NCBI GenBank assembly: GCA_022803075.1
Contig: JAFFTF010000001.1
Span: forward strand, 351,835 to 415,834
DNA length: 64,000 nucleotides
Direction of reading: 5' to 3'
DNA from: Micrococcales bacterium 31B
GTDB lineage: Bacteria > Actinomycetota > Actinomycetes > Actinomycetales > Dermabacteraceae
Every line of letters starts with the position of its first letter. Positions within the stretch are counted from its first letter, which is position 1. Position numbers and translations under genes: made by a program. Under the pieces are notes generated by a model. That model saw only the letters and a list, made by a program, of their open reading frames with translations. It did not search any database and had not been told where the DNA came from. This document shows, one piece after another, positions 1 to 9,014 of this stretch.

Positions 1-1
1 C

Positions 2-1006
2 CCCACCGCCGTACCTCAGCCACCCCTCCAGCCAGACCCCGGCGCGCCCCTCCTGGGCTCCGACGGGACGCCCCTCGACCGCATCGCCGTGACCGGTATC
101 AGCGCGCATGCGTTCCACGGCGTATTCGAGCACGAGAAGCGCGAGGGCCAGACCTTCCGCGCCGATGTGGTGATCCACTGCGACACGCGCGCGGCAGCCG
201 CGAGCGACGACCTGGCCGACACGGTCGACTACGGCACGCTGGGCAGCGCCGTTCACGAAGCGCTCGGCGGAGAGCCCGTCAACCTCATCGAGGCGCTCGC
301 GGAACGCATCGCGGGGGTGTGCCTCGCCCGGGCGGGCGTGCTCGCGGTCGATGTGACCATTCACAAGCCGCAGGCGCCCCTGACCGTACCGTTTGGCAAC
401 GTTTCGCTCACCATTCGACGCAGCCAGGCCGCGCCGCCGCGCGACACGGAGCCCGTAGTGATGCGGGCCGTGCTGTCACTCGGCAGTAATCTCGGCGCCC
501 CCGAGGCCTACCTACAATCCGCGCTGACGTTGCTCGCCGCGCACCCCGACGTCACCGTCGTGGGCGTCTCGGGCCTCTATGACTCCGAGCCGTGGGGCGG
601 TCACCTGCGCCCCCACGTGAACGAGGAGCCGCCCTACGTCAATTGTGTCGCGCTCATCGAGACCACGCTCGACCCCGAGCGGCTGCTCGATCTGACGCAG
701 GCACTCGAGTCGAGACACGACCGCACGCGAGACGTGCGCTGGGGCTCGCGCACCCTAGACATCGACATCGTGCACGCCACCCAGGCTGCGTCCGGTGCCG
801 TCACCCACGCGACCGAACGCTTGACCCTGCCGCATCCGCACGCCGCGGAGCGTGCCTTCGTGCTCGTGCCCTGGCTCGAGGTCGAACCGGGCGCCGAACT
901 CGCGGGGGTGCCCCTGGCCGACCACCTCGCTCGCCTCGACCCGAGCGCGGTGGCCACGGGCGTCCATCGCCGACCGCACCCCGGATTCGTGGTGCCGACC
1001 GCATGA
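2..1006 (+). CDS. folB-folK: Bifunctional dihydroneopterin aldolase / HPPK, 5' end cut by window
   Basis: Two consecutive folate-synthesis enzymes in one chain. The frame is open to the left edge with no stop, so the true start lies outside the window; a Pro-rich lead (about residues 1-18) precedes the FolB domain. FolB (about residues 25-140) shows HGVFEHEK and the catalytic-lysine motif IHKPQAP; it cleaves dihydroneopterin to 6-hydroxymethyl-dihydropterin. FolK (about 150-334) shows LSLGSNLG, PPYVNCV, RWGSRTLDIDIV and LPHPHAAERAFVL, and transfers pyrophosphate from ATP to that product. A GTG at position 89 could start a shorter protein but would cut the conserved FolB beginning (DRIAVTGI). 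FolB-FolK fusions are known in actinobacteria. The stop overlaps the next start (ATGA). Confidence 0.9.
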   Translation, partial: PTAVPQPPLQPDPGAPLLGSDGTPLDRIAVTGISAHAFHGVFEHEKREGQTFRADVVIHCDTRAAAASDDLADTVDYGTLGSAVHEALGGEPVNLIEALAERIAGVCLARAGVLAVDVTIHKPQAPLTVPFGNVSLTIRRSQAAPPRDTEPVVMRAVLSLGSNLGAPEAYLQSALTLLAAHPDVTVVGVSGLYDSEPWGGHLRPHVNEEPPYVNCVALIETTLDPERLLDLTQALESRHDRTRDVRWGSRTLDIDIVHATQAASGAVTHATERLTLPHPHAAERAFVLVPWLEVEPGAELAGVPLADHLARLDPSAVATGVHRRPHPGFVVPTA

Positions 1007-1482
1007 AACCCACCAAAATATCGACCCTCGTGCTGTGGTGTCTCGGCAGCCTCGTGGTGTGCGGCGGGCTGTCTCGCATCGCGGTGAGCGCCGGCATCAC
1101 GGTTCCCACGACACCCTGGCTCACAGGGGCCGTCATTCTCACGTTCGCGCTCTACCTGGTGCTCAGTGGCCTGCCGATCCGGGCCCGGCTGCATGGCACG
1201 AAGAAAGAGCCGATCGACGCCCTCGCGGCGGCGCGGCTCGTGCGCATGGTGAAGGCGTCGAGCCTGGGCGGGGCGGTCCTCGCGGGGCTCTACGGGAGCC
1301 AGCTGGTGCTGGCACTCGCGATGTGGAGTATCGAGGCGCAGCGCGCCAAGGGTTTATGGGGCGCGGCGACCGCCCTGTGTGCCATCGTGTTGGTGATCGC
1401 CGCGCTCGTCGTCGAGAAGTGGTGCACGCTGCCGCCCGATGAGTTTGGCGGCGAGGACGCGGAGTTGGAGGGCGCGGCATGA
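1003..1482 (+). CDS. DUF3180 family membrane protein
   Basis: A 159-residue integral membrane protein with four predicted hydrophobic segments (about residues 8-30, 38-56, 82-105 and 112-134) and an acidic C-terminus (EFGGEDAELEG). This size and topology, and its place directly after folK, match the actinobacterial DUF3180 family, whose function is unknown. Start ATG overlaps the folK stop as ATGA and its own stop overlaps the next gene the same way, so translation of fol, DUF3180 and DUF2520 is probably coupled. No catalytic motif is visible. Confidence 0.85.
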   Translation: MKPTKISTLVLWCLGSLVVCGGLSRIAVSAGITVPTTPWLTGAVILTFALYLVLSGLPIRARLHGTKKEPIDALAAARLVRMVKASSLGGAVLAGLYGSQLVLALAMWSIEAQRAKGLWGAATALCAIVLVIAALVVEKWCTLPPDEFGGEDAELEGAA

Positions 1483-2432
1483 CGCATGGGCACGAACGAG
1501 ACGGACGCCTCGGTATCGGGGTCATCGGCGCGGGGCGGGTTGGCCCGGTGCTGGCGTCGGTTTTTCGCTCGGTGGGGCACGCGGTGATTGGCATTCATGC
1601 CCGGTCCGCGCCCTCGCGCGAGCGGGTGGAGGACCTCGTGCCGGGTGTGCCGTGCATCAGCATTGAGGACATCGTCGAGCGCAGCGAACTGGTGGTGCTG
1701 GCGGTGCCCGACGATGAGTTGGAGCCCCTCGTGCGGAGGCTCGCGGCGGAGCAGCGCTGGCATGCGGGCCAGTTGGTGGCTCATGTTTCAGGCCGTTACG
1801 GGGTGGGAGTCTTGGCGGCCGCCCAGGAACAGGGCGCTATCCCGCTGGCCTTGCACCCCGCGATGACCTTCTCGGGCACCCACCTGGATGTCGCGCGGCT
1901 GCAGGGGTGCCCCTTCGGCGTGACGGCCCCCGCGATCGCGTTGCCCATCGTGCAGGCGCTCGCGATCGAACTGGGGGGCGAACCCGTCGTCATTGCCGAG
2001 GGTGACCGCAGCCTGTATCACGCCGCGCTCTCGCATGGAGCAAACCACCTGGTCACACTCGTGGCGCAGGCGCGGGATGCGCTCCGCGCGATGGGGGTGG
2101 ACCAGCCCGGTACACTGCTGGGGCCGCTGCTGCATGCTGCGCTCGACGCCGCGCTCGCGGAGGGAGACCAGGCCCTCACGGGCCCCGTGCGACGCGGTGA
2201 CGTGGGCACGGTGCGCGCGCATTTGGCGGCACTCAGCCACCTGGGCGACGCCCCCGGGTCCGAGACTCCGCTCGCAGAGGTGGCGGGCACTTACGCGGCG
2301 CTCATGGGCGCGACGGCGCGTCGCTGCGCCGCGGCGGGGTTTATTTCGGACGCCCGGGCGGCCGAGCTGACGCACCTGGCTGCCCCCGCGGCGTCCGGGA
2401 ATCACGGAGAGGCCACGCAAACCGATGACTGA
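1479..2432 (+). CDS. DUF2520 Rossmann-fold protein
   Basis: A 317-residue protein with an N-terminal dinucleotide-binding fold (GVIGAGRVG at about residues 14-22) followed by a helical C-terminal domain, the architecture of the DUF2520 family, which resembles prephenate or ketopantoate reductase-like dehydrogenases. The SHGANHL and ALHPAMTF segments are typical of the family. It lies between DUF3180 and panC, the usual actinobacterial place, so a role in pantothenate synthesis has been supposed, but the substrate is unknown. It overlaps both neighbours (4 and 8 nt). Confidence 0.85.
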   Translation: MTHGHERDGRLGIGVIGAGRVGPVLASVFRSVGHAVIGIHARSAPSRERVEDLVPGVPCISIEDIVERSELVVLAVPDDELEPLVRRLAAEQRWHAGQLVAHVSGRYGVGVLAAAQEQGAIPLALHPAMTFSGTHLDVARLQGCPFGVTAPAIALPIVQALAIELGGEPVVIAEGDRSLYHAALSHGANHLVTLVAQARDALRAMGVDQPGTLLGPLLHAALDAALAEGDQALTGPVRRGDVGTVRAHLAALSHLGDAPGSETPLAEVAGTYAALMGATARRCAAAGFISDARAAELTHLAAPAASGNHGEATQTDD

Positions 2433-3333
2433 GCTCACCACCCCGGTGGTCCTGCACACGCTGACCGAGGTGAACACGTGGCGCGCCGCCGCGCAGGGCA
2501 GCGTGGGCGTGGTGATGACCATGGGCGCCCTCCACGAGGGGCACGTTTCGCTCGTGCGCCAGGCCCGCGAACGGACCGAGCGCGTGCTCGTCACGATTTT
2601 TGTCAATCCCTTGCAGTTCGGCCCCCACGAGGACTATGACCGTTACCCGCGCACCTTGGACGCGGACCTCACCGCCGTCGCCGGTCTCGCGGATGCGGTG
2701 TTTGCGCCGAGCGCGGCCGACATGTACCCCGGGGGCGCGAGTGAGACGCTCGTGCGGGCGGGCCGGATTGGGGCGAACTTTGAGGGTCGGCTGCGGCCGG
2801 GCCACTTTGACGGCATGTTGACGGTGGTGCTGAAACTGCTGCACGTCACGCAACCCGACGCGGCGTGGTTTGGTCGCAAGGACGCCCAGCAGCTCGCGCT
2901 GATTCGCCGCATGGTGCTCGATTTCAATGTGCCGGTCGACGTGGTCGGTGCCCCCATCGTGCGCGACGCGGAGGGCATGGCCCTGTCGAGCCGCAACCGG
3001 TACCTGTCACCCGCCGAGCGCGTTGCGGGGCTGCGCCTATCGCGGTCGGTGAGAGCGGCGCAACGGGCGGCGACGCGCTCGCGATCGGGCTATGTCGTGG
3101 ACGCCAATTTCATCCGTGGGGTGGCTTGGGGCGAGTTGGAGGCGCCCGGGCTCGACGTGCCGTTCGAGATCGACTATGCCGAGCTGGTGAACCCCGACAC
3201 GTTTGAGGTGATTAACGCCGCCTATCAGGGCGAGGCCCTGTACGTCGTGGCTGTTCGCGTGGGGTCCACGCGATTGTTGGACAATGGAACGCTCGTGATG
3301 GGTGCGCGGGCAGGCGATACCCTTAATGGGTGA
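2425..3333 (+). CDS. panC: Pantothenate synthetase
   Basis: ATP-dependent joining of pantoate and beta-alanine, the last step of pantothenate synthesis, in the cytoplasm. The 302-residue length fits the family. Visible signatures are the nucleotidyl-transferase HxGH box (MGALHEGH, residues 33-40), FVNPLQFGP with the pantoate site, FGRKDAQQL for ATP, and LSSRNRYL in place of KMSKS. The start overlaps DUF2520 by 8 nt; the stop TGA overlaps the GTG start of lysS. In many actinobacteria panD (making beta-alanine) and coaX sit between panC and lysS; here neither is present. Confidence 0.95.
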   Translation: MTELTTPVVLHTLTEVNTWRAAAQGSVGVVMTMGALHEGHVSLVRQARERTERVLVTIFVNPLQFGPHEDYDRYPRTLDADLTAVAGLADAVFAPSAADMYPGGASETLVRAGRIGANFEGRLRPGHFDGMLTVVLKLLHVTQPDAAWFGRKDAQQLALIRRMVLDFNVPVDVVGAPIVRDAEGMALSSRNRYLSPAERVAGLRLSRSVRAAQRAATRSRSGYVVDANFIRGVAWGELEAPGLDVPFEIDYAELVNPDTFEVINAAYQGEALYVVAVRVGSTRLLDNGTLVMGARAGDTLNG

Positions 3334-4853
3334 CTGAGCAAACTCCCGCAGCCCCCGCCGCACCCGTACCCGCAGATGACGTGCCCGAGCAGCTGAAGGT
3401 GCGCCGTGAGAAGCGCGACCGGATGCTCGCGGAGGGCATTGATCCGTACCCCGTGGCGGTTCCCGTGACGACAACCATTGCCGCAGTGCGCTCTGAGCAC
3501 GGCGAACTCGAGCCCGGTGTCGTCACCGAGGTCGAGGTCGGCATCGCGGGTCGCGTGATCTACCAGCGCAACACGGGCAAGCTCTGTTTCGCGACCCTGC
3601 AAGACGGCGAGGGCACGCGCATCCAGATTATGTTCTCCCTGGCAGACGTGGGGGAGGAGTCGCTGGCGCGGCTCAAGGCTGAGGTGGACATGGGGGACCA
3701 CCTGTTCGTGCGGGGCCTCGTGGGCACCTCGCGTCGCGGAGAGTTGTCTGTTTTCGCGCGCGAGTGGCGCATTGCCGCGAAGTCGCTGCGCCCGCTGCCG
3801 GTACTGCACACCGACCTGAGCGAAGAGACCCGTGTGCGGCAGCGCTACGTCGACCTGATCGTGAACGATGAGGCGCGCACCATGGTCCGTACCCGCGCAG
3901 CCGTAGTGCGCTCGCTGCGCGATTCGTTCCACCGCCGCGGGTACCTCGAGGTCGAGACCCCCATGCTGCAATCTGTGGCGTCAGGCGCGGCCGCGCGGCC
4001 CTTCTCGACCCACATGAATGCGTTCGACATGGAACTCTACTTGCGCATCGCGCCCGAGTTGTTCCTGAAGCGTGCGGTCGTGGGCGGTGTGGACCGCGTG
4101 TTTGAAATTAACCGCAACTTTCGTAACGAGGGCGCCGATAGTTCGCACTCCCCGGAATTCGCAATGTTGGAAGCATATGAGGCGTACGGGGACTACAACA
4201 GCATTGGCAGGCTGACCCAAGAATTGATTCAGGAGGCCACGCTGGCGGCCACCGGTTCGCTCGTCGTGACGCTGCCCGACGGCAGTGAGTACGATTTCTC
4301 GGGCGAGTGGCCCAAGATTTCGATGTACGACAGCCTCGCGCAGTCAGTGGGCGAGGAGATCACTCCGGAGACGAGCGTTGACGCGTTGAAGGCGCTCGCG
4401 CGCAGGCTGGGGCTCGATCTGGATGCGCCCAAGTTTGGTCACGGCAAGGTGATCGAAGAATTGTGGGAGCACACGGTGGGTGCAACGCTCTCGGCTCCGT
4501 CTTTCGTCGTGGACTTCCCCGTGGAGACCTCGCCGCTGACTCGCCAGCATCGTACGCGGGCGGGCGTGGTGGAGAAGTGGGACCTCTACGTGCGTGGCTT
4601 CGAGTTGGCAACTGGATACTCGGAACTCGTGGATCCGGTGGTGCAGCGTGAGCGCTTCGAGTCGCAGGCTCGCCTCGCGGCCCTGGGCGATGATGAGGCC
4701 ATGCCGATTGACGAAGATTTCCTCACGGCAATGGAGTTTGCCATGCCGCCGAGTGGCGGCATGGGCATGGGCCTGGACCGGCTACTTATGGCAATTACGG
4801 GCAAAGGTATCCGCGAAACTATACTGTTTCCGCTGGTGAAGCCCCAGATTTAG
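3330..4853 (+). CDS. lysS: Lysyl-tRNA synthetase, class II
   Basis: Charges tRNA-Lys. The 507-residue protein has an N-terminal OB-fold anticodon-binding domain (about residues 60-165) and a class II catalytic core: motif 1 region YLEVETPML, motif 2 [14 protein letters not shown], and motif 3 [12 protein letters not shown] near the C-terminus. The [14 protein letters not shown] stretch is typical of bacterial LysRS. Start GTG at 3330 overlaps the panC stop (GTGA). The first 20 residues are Pro/Ala-rich. LysS followed by a small membrane protein and lsr2 is a familiar actinobacterial order. Confidence 0.96.
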   Translation: MTEQTPAAPAAPVPADDVPEQLKVRREKRDRMLAEGIDPYPVAVPVTTTIAAVRSEHGELEPGVVTEVEVGIAGRVIYQRNTGKLCFATLQDGEGTRIQIMFSLADVGEESLARLKAEVDMGDHLFVRGLVGTSRRGELSVFAREWRIAAKSLRPLPVLHTDLSEETRVRQRYVDLIVNDEARTMVRTRAAVVRSLRDSFHRRGYLEVETPMLQSVASGAAARPFSTHMNAFDMELYLRIAPELFLKRAVVGGVDRVFEINRNFRNEGADSSHSPEFAMLEAYEAYGDYNSIGRLTQELIQEATLAATGSLVVTLPDGSEYDFSGEWPKISMYDSLAQSVGEEITPETSVDALKALARRLGLDLDAPKFGHGKVIEELWEHTVGATLSAPSFVVDFPVETSPLTRQHRTRAGVVEKWDLYVRGFELATGYSELVDPVVQRERFESQARLAALGDDEAMPIDEDFLTAMEFAMPPSGGMGMGLDRLLMAITGKGIRETILFPLVKPQI

Positions 4854-4865
4854 GAGTGAATGCAC

Positions 4866-5018
4866 GTGGAGTATCTGTACGCGCTGGCGCCGCCGATTGG
4901 GGTGGGCCTGGTTTTCTGGTTCACGATTCGCTCTATCATTCGCGCGGACCGCAAGGAGCGCATGGAGCAAGCCGCATTTGACGCGCTCGAGGCGTCAAAA
5001 AAAGAGAGTCGGCCATAG
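4866..5018 (+). CDS. Small single-span membrane protein after lysS
   Basis: A 50-residue protein with one transmembrane segment (about residues 5-22, APPIGVGLVFWFTIRSII) followed by a charged tail (RADRKERMEQ). Small proteins of this shape often sit between lysS and lsr2 in actinobacteria; function unknown. GTG at 4866 was chosen because AGGAG at 4852-4856 lies 9 nt upstream; an in-frame ATG at 4860 would add two residues but leaves only 3 nt to the same ribosome binding site. Confidence 0.65.
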   Translation: MEYLYALAPPIGVGLVFWFTIRSIIRADRKERMEQAAFDALEASKKESRP

Positions 5019-5032
5019 TTCGATAAACGAGG

Positions 5033-5060
5033 TTGATTTTCCGGAGTTATTCGCTAAATT
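5033..5060 (+). promoter_or_regulatory. Candidate lsr2 promoter
   Basis: TTGATT (5033-5038) and TAAATT (5055-5060) are 16 nt apart in an AT-rich stretch unlike the rest of the window, about 30 nt before the lsr2 ribosome binding site GAGGAGA. Inferred from hexamer similarity only. The AT-rich stretch itself would suit Lsr2 autoregulation. Confidence 0.35.
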
Positions 5061-5091
5061 AATAGTAATAACTCGAATAAGAGGAGAAATC

Positions 5092-5409
5092 ATGGCCTCC
5101 AAGGTTACGGTCCAATTGATCGACGATATCGATGGAAGTACGCCCGCCGAGACGATGCAGTTCGGTCTTGACGGTGTGCAGTACGAAATTGACCTCTCTG
5201 ATGACCATACGCAAGAACTGCGTACGATCATGGAGAAATGGGTGCGCAACGCGCGCCGGGTGGGTCGGGTGAGTTCCCGCAAGGCCGCTAGTGCCTCTAC
5301 GGCAGACTCCACCGCCATTCGCGCGTGGGCGAAGGCAAACGGCTATTTGATCTCGGACCGCGGTCGAGTGTCCGCGGATATCCGTGAGGCTTATGCCAAG
5401 GCGAACTAA
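5092..5409 (+). CDS. lsr2: Lsr2 nucleoid-associated protein
   Basis: The actinobacterial H-NS-like protein, which bridges DNA and silences AT-rich regions. The 105-residue length is close to the usual 110. The N-terminal dimerisation domain (about 1-60) starts MASKVTVQLIDDIDG and contains EIDLSDDHTQELR. The C-terminal DNA-binding domain (about 70-105) has AWAKANGYLISDRGRVSADI, including the RGR minor-groove hook. ATG follows a strong GAGGAGA at 5081-5087. In many actinobacteria clpC follows directly; here it is 15 kb away. Confidence 0.95.
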   Translation: MASKVTVQLIDDIDGSTPAETMQFGLDGVQYEIDLSDDHTQELRTIMEKWVRNARRVGRVSSRKAASASTADSTAIRAWAKANGYLISDRGRVSADIREAYAKAN

Positions 5410-5747
5410 AAGATCCCAGGTCGCGAGCCTCCACGGTCGCTTCGTGGTGCATGTTTGAGTGTGGCTGTTCACCTGACCCAGCCATTTTCACTATATGTGT
5501 ATATAAATAATCCGGTCGTTCGCTGCGACACCGGGTAGGTGCCGCCATGCCTTCGCTTTCGGACCTATTTCGCGGAGCAATTCGGGCGTCGGGGTCCGCT
5601 TTTAAAGTCCACGTCGCGATACCAGGCGTATCAAAGTCGACGCCGTGCGTCGATACCATCGCCTTGTCGCGGGCGGCTCAGCCGAACGACAGTGCCCCAC
5701 AATCATTCGCTGCAGGGGCCGCGCCAGGCACGAACCAATCGACTGTA
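5410..5747. other. Convergent intergenic region lsr2 / aldose epimerase
   Basis: 338 bp between two genes that converge. It holds an AT-rich tract (about 5490-5510) and two short hairpins: GATAC/GTATC at 5618-5632 and TCGACGC/GCGTCGA with a 3-nt loop at 5637-5653. Neither has a U-run. No convincing gene: open frames here lack a ribosome binding site and family resemblance. Confidence 0.5.
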
Positions 5748-6722
5748 TTAATCGCGTGCGGACCGATCTGTCAGGGCACCGATTCGCCACCACACGTCGC
5801 GCTCATTATTTTCATGCAGAATTATGAGGTCCTCGCCCGAGTTGAACGCGTCCGGTGGGCAGGTCATCGGCTCCACGGCTAGGCCCAGTCGCGTCGTGCT
5901 GGGGTCATCGGTGTCCGCGGTATGCACTTGCACCCACCGGCACTCCCGATCCCACTCCATTTCGGTGCCCGTGCGATGCGCCGGGTCCCACACGGACGCG
6001 CGGGTCCGACCGTTGGCCTCCCAGTTCAACCCCGTGTACGCGTGATCAAGAAACTTGGTGCCGATCTCGCGAGCTGCCCCGTTGGCATCCGGCTGAAAAT
6101 CGAAACTCGCATCATCGAACACCGAGACGAGCTCTTGCGGCAGCAGTCGCTCGGTGGTGTATAGCACTCGGCTCGCGGGGAGCGAAAAAACCCACTCGTT
6201 GAGCGGCGAATCCCCCGCCACCAGGTAAGGGTGCGGGCACACGCCAAACGGCGCGTCCAGCGCGCCCATATTGCGCGCCGCGACGGTCGTGTGGAGGCCG
6301 TCGGCCTTCAGGGAGTACGTGACCGTCAGGTAGACGTCGAAGGGGTAACCCTTCGGGTCGGCGAGGTACCGGCGCAGCGTTACGTCGGTACCGCTGTGCT
6401 GCACGCACTCGAAGTTCTCGAAGCAGACGAGACCGTGTAGTGCGGTGCGGCGGCCTGGCTCCGTGATCGGTACGGTGTACTCGACGTCCTGGTAGGAGTA
6501 TTTGCCGTCGGCCAGGCGATTCGGCCACGGCGCCACGAGCGCGCCGCGGTACGCGGGCATCGGCTCGTCCTCGGCATAGCCCACAATCAGCGCGCGCCCC
6601 TCGAACTCGAGGCTGCGCACTCCCGCGCCCTGCTGCACGATAATCGCGCTGTAACCGTGTCCGTAGAGGTGATACTGAGTGCCGGTGGCGCCCTGGGACG
6701 TGTGGGGCAACTGTGCGTTCAT
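5748..6722 (-). CDS. Aldose 1-epimerase family protein
   Basis: A 324-residue beta-sandwich protein of the GalM/YihR group, which interconverts alpha and beta anomers of aldoses. Support: PAYRGALVAPWPNRLADGKY near the N-terminus, LHGLV (catalytic-His region), CPHPYLV around residue 170, DHAYTGL, and LAVEPMTCPPDAFNSGEDLI near the C-terminus, where the Glu is the expected base. Start ATG has GAAGGAG upstream. It lies 34 bp downstream of lutC on the same strand, so it may be the last gene of the lut operon. The sugar substrate is unknown. Confidence 0.87.
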   Translation of the reverse strand: MNAQLPHTSQGATGTQYHLYGHGYSAIIVQQGAGVRSLEFEGRALIVGYAEDEPMPAYRGALVAPWPNRLADGKYSYQDVEYTVPITEPGRRTALHGLVCFENFECVQHSGTDVTLRRYLADPKGYPFDVYLTVTYSLKADGLHTTVAARNMGALDAPFGVCPHPYLVAGDSPLNEWVFSLPASRVLYTTERLLPQELVSVFDDASFDFQPDANGAAREIGTKFLDHAYTGLNWEANGRTRASVWDPAHRTGTEMEWDRECRWVQVHTADTDDPSTTRLGLAVEPMTCPPDAFNSGEDLIILHENNERDVWWRIGALTDRSARD

Positions 6723-6756
6723 GGGGCTCCTTCGACCGCTGAGACTCGCGGCGTGG

Positions 6757-7446
6757 CTAGGCGACGATGACGACGTCGAGCGTGCGCGGCCCGTGTACGC
6801 CTTCGACTCGATTGAACTCGATGTCGCTCGTGGCGCTCGGGCCCGAGATCATCGTAATCGGACGCGTGATATCGATCGCGGCAACACCCGCAGGTACCGT
6901 GTGGACAATGTCGCTTACGAACACAATGCAGACGTGATGGTCGGGGACGAGTGAGATGGCGCGGCGACCCTGCGTGGGGCCGGCATCGAGAATGATCGTT
7001 CCCGTCTGCGCAATGGCAAGCGTGGACCCGGTAATGACGGCGTCCATTGCGTCGAGTTGGTCCGCCGTGAAACGCGTGGAGCCGTCACGGTGCACCGTGG
7101 CTGCCAGACGGGCCACCCAGGCGTCCGGGGCGCCCTCGGGCACCACGACGGAGCCCGCGGCGGCCAGCACCCGGGCCACCACGGAGGCAATCTCGCCCTC
7201 TTCGCACCGGTGAACGCGCGCCTTGTAGTCCTCCAGCCGGTCTACCAGGATCTCGACCCGCTGCTCGGGAGTGCAGTCCGTCTCGGCGGCGTGCGCCGCC
7301 CCGAAGTACTCGCGTCGCACGGGCGCGTCGGCGGGGCGCGGCGCCCCCGCCGAGTGGGGAGTGGCTTTCACCGTGGGCTCGTCGAGCGCCAGGCGCAGTC
7401 GTGCGAGAATCTCCTCTTTGGCCGTCAGGTGGGGTGTGCGGCTCAT
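6757..7446 (-). CDS. lutC: Lactate utilisation protein C (LUD domain)
   Basis: Third subunit of the LutABC (LldEFG) iron-sulfur L-lactate dehydrogenase, which oxidises lactate to pyruvate. The 229-residue chain has a LUD domain with TGSTLAIAQTGTIIL and DHHVCIVF, as in LutC, and ends in SATSDIEFNRVEGVHGPRTL. Start ATG at 7446 overlaps the lutB stop (ATGA on the minus strand), indicating coupled translation. The frame is open further upstream inside lutB, but MSRTPHLTAKEEIL is the expected beginning. Confidence 0.92.
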   Translation of the reverse strand: MSRTPHLTAKEEILARLRLALDEPTVKATPHSAGAPRPADAPVRREYFGAAHAAETDCTPEQRVEILVDRLEDYKARVHRCEEGEIASVVARVLAAAGSVVVPEGAPDAWVARLAATVHRDGSTRFTADQLDAMDAVITGSTLAIAQTGTIILDAGPTQGRRAISLVPDHHVCIVFVSDIVHTVPAGVAAIDITRPITMISGPSATSDIEFNRVEGVHGPRTLDVVIVA

Positions 7447-9014
7447 GCGGTGTCCTTGGGGGTGGTGGGGGTACGGGGGGTGCCGGACGCCTCCGGTGGT
7501 TCCGTTGGCTGCGTCAGACCCGGTGAGATGCCGTCGCGGCCGTGCTGCTGCTTCCACCAGTTGCGGAACGTCTGCCTGGGCGGCGCGGGCAGGTCTCGCG
7601 ACTGGGTCCACAGCGCGCCGGGGAACGGCAGCCGTGAAATTTTCTCGTCGCGGGCCACCGCGCGCCCCACACGGGCGGCACTGCCCGCGGCGGCAAACCA
7701 CGAGGGGTGTCGCATGACCTGACTGGCGGCCTTCATGGCGAGGCCCTGGGGGTCCAGCGGGCCCGCCTGCTCCACCTCGCGATTGCGCAGGTGTACGAGG
7801 ATCGAGGGGATGTCGATCTTCACGGGGCACACGTCGTAACACGCGCCGCATAGCGACGACGCGAAGGGCAGCGATGCATTCGGGTCGTCGGCGCCGGTGG
7901 TTCCCGTCAACTGGGGTGAGAGGATCGCGCCGATCGGGCCGGGGTAGACCGAGCCATAGGCGCGACCCCCTGCTCGTTCGTACACGGGGCACACGTTGAG
8001 GCAGGCCGAGCAGCGGATGCAATGCAGCGCGGCGCGCCCCACTTCGTCGGCCAGGGTGGCGCTACGGCCGTTATCGAGCAGGACCAGGTGCACGTTGCGG
8101 GGGCCGTCTTCGGGCATGACGCCGGTCCACAGGGAGGTGTACGGATTCATTCGCTCGCCGGTCGACGACCGCGGCAGGAGTTGCAGGAACACTTCGAGGT
8201 CGCGCTGGGTAGGCAGGATCTTCTCGATGCCCATGACCGTGATAAGAGTTTCGGGCAGTGTCAGGCACATGCGCCCGTTGCCCTCCGATTCGACCACGCC
8301 CAGCGTTCCCGTCTCGGCGACGGCAAAGTTGGTGCCCGAAATCGCGACCTTGGCCCGCAGGAACTTTGCGCGCAGATGTTCGCGGGCAGCCATCGCTAGC
8401 ACGCGGGGCTCGTCGGTAATGGAGTCGTCGACGTGCTCCATCTCGCGAATGAAGATCTCTCGAATCTCCGCGCGGCTGCGGTGGATCGCTGGAACGAGGA
8501 TGTGGCTGGGCATGTCGTGCCCGAGCTGCACGATGAGTTCCGCGAGGTCGGTCTCGTAGGCGGCGATTCCCTCCTTTTCGAGGTATTCGTTGAGGGCAAT
8601 CTCCTGGGTTGCCATCGACTTGATCTTGACCACCTCGTCGACACCCTGCTCGCGGACCAGCGCGGTTACGATGCGGCAGGCCTCGTCGGCGTCGCGAGCC
8701 CAATGCACGGTGCCGCCGTTCTGGGTGACCTTCTCTTCGAGCTGTAGCAGCAGTTCGGGCAGTCGATTCATGACATCGGTCTTGATGTCGCTGCCCGCTG
8801 TGCGCAGGGCCTGCCAGTCCGGGGCCTCGTCCACGACGGCCTGGCGCTTGCCGCGAATGATGCCGGTGGCGTGGCCGAGGTTGCGCCGCAGCTGGTCGTT
8901 TTTCAGCTCTATCGCGGCCTGCTGGGGAAACTTCTTGTCGCCGCGCAGGTGGTTCTCGCCTGCCGCCGTGGCGGGCCGGACGCTCGGGATCCCCAGATTC
9001 ACGGTGTGGCTCAC
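7443..9014 (-). CDS. lutB: Lactate utilisation iron-sulfur protein B
   Basis: Central subunit of LutABC, 523 residues. The N-terminal LUD domain includes KIKSMATQEIALNEYLE and GTNFAVAETGTLGVVESEGN. The C-terminal part has two [4Fe-4S] motifs, CIRCSACLNVCP and CGACYDVCP, followed by a Pro-rich tail. GTG at 9014 was chosen because it overlaps the lutA stop and gives MSHTVNLGIP; longer readings run into lutA. The order lutA-lutB-lutC on one strand, with a FadR-type regulator divergent, is the standard layout. Confidence 0.93.
   Translation of the reverse strand: MSHTVNLGIPSVRPATAAGENHLRGDKKFPQQAAIELKNDQLRRNLGHATGIIRGKRQAVVDEAPDWQALRTAGSDIKTDVMNRLPELLLQLEEKVTQNGGTVHWARDADEACRIVTALVREQGVDEVVKIKSMATQEIALNEYLEKEGIAAYETDLAELIVQLGHDMPSHILVPAIHRSRAEIREIFIREMEHVDDSITDEPRVLAMAAREHLRAKFLRAKVAISGTNFAVAETGTLGVVESEGNGRMCLTLPETLITVMGIEKILPTQRDLEVFLQLLPRSSTGERMNPYTSLWTGVMPEDGPRNVHLVLLDNGRSATLADEVGRAALHCIRCSACLNVCPVYERAGGRAYGSVYPGPIGAILSPQLTGTTGADDPNASLPFASSLCGACYDVCPVKIDIPSILVHLRNREVEQAGPLDPQGLAMKAASQVMRHPSWFAAAGSAARVGRAVARDEKISRLPFPGALWTQSRDLPAPPRQTFRNWWKQQHGRDGISPGLTQPTEPPEASGTPRTPTTPKDTA

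Noticed and set aside
4080-4200. Unusual motif 2 (SHSPEF) in LysS
   Set aside because: Actinobacterial lysyl-tRNA synthetases commonly show this variant.
5547-5882. 111-codon plus-strand frame after lsr2
   Set aside because: No ribosome binding site, runs into the end of the aldose epimerase gene on the other strand, composition not protein-like.
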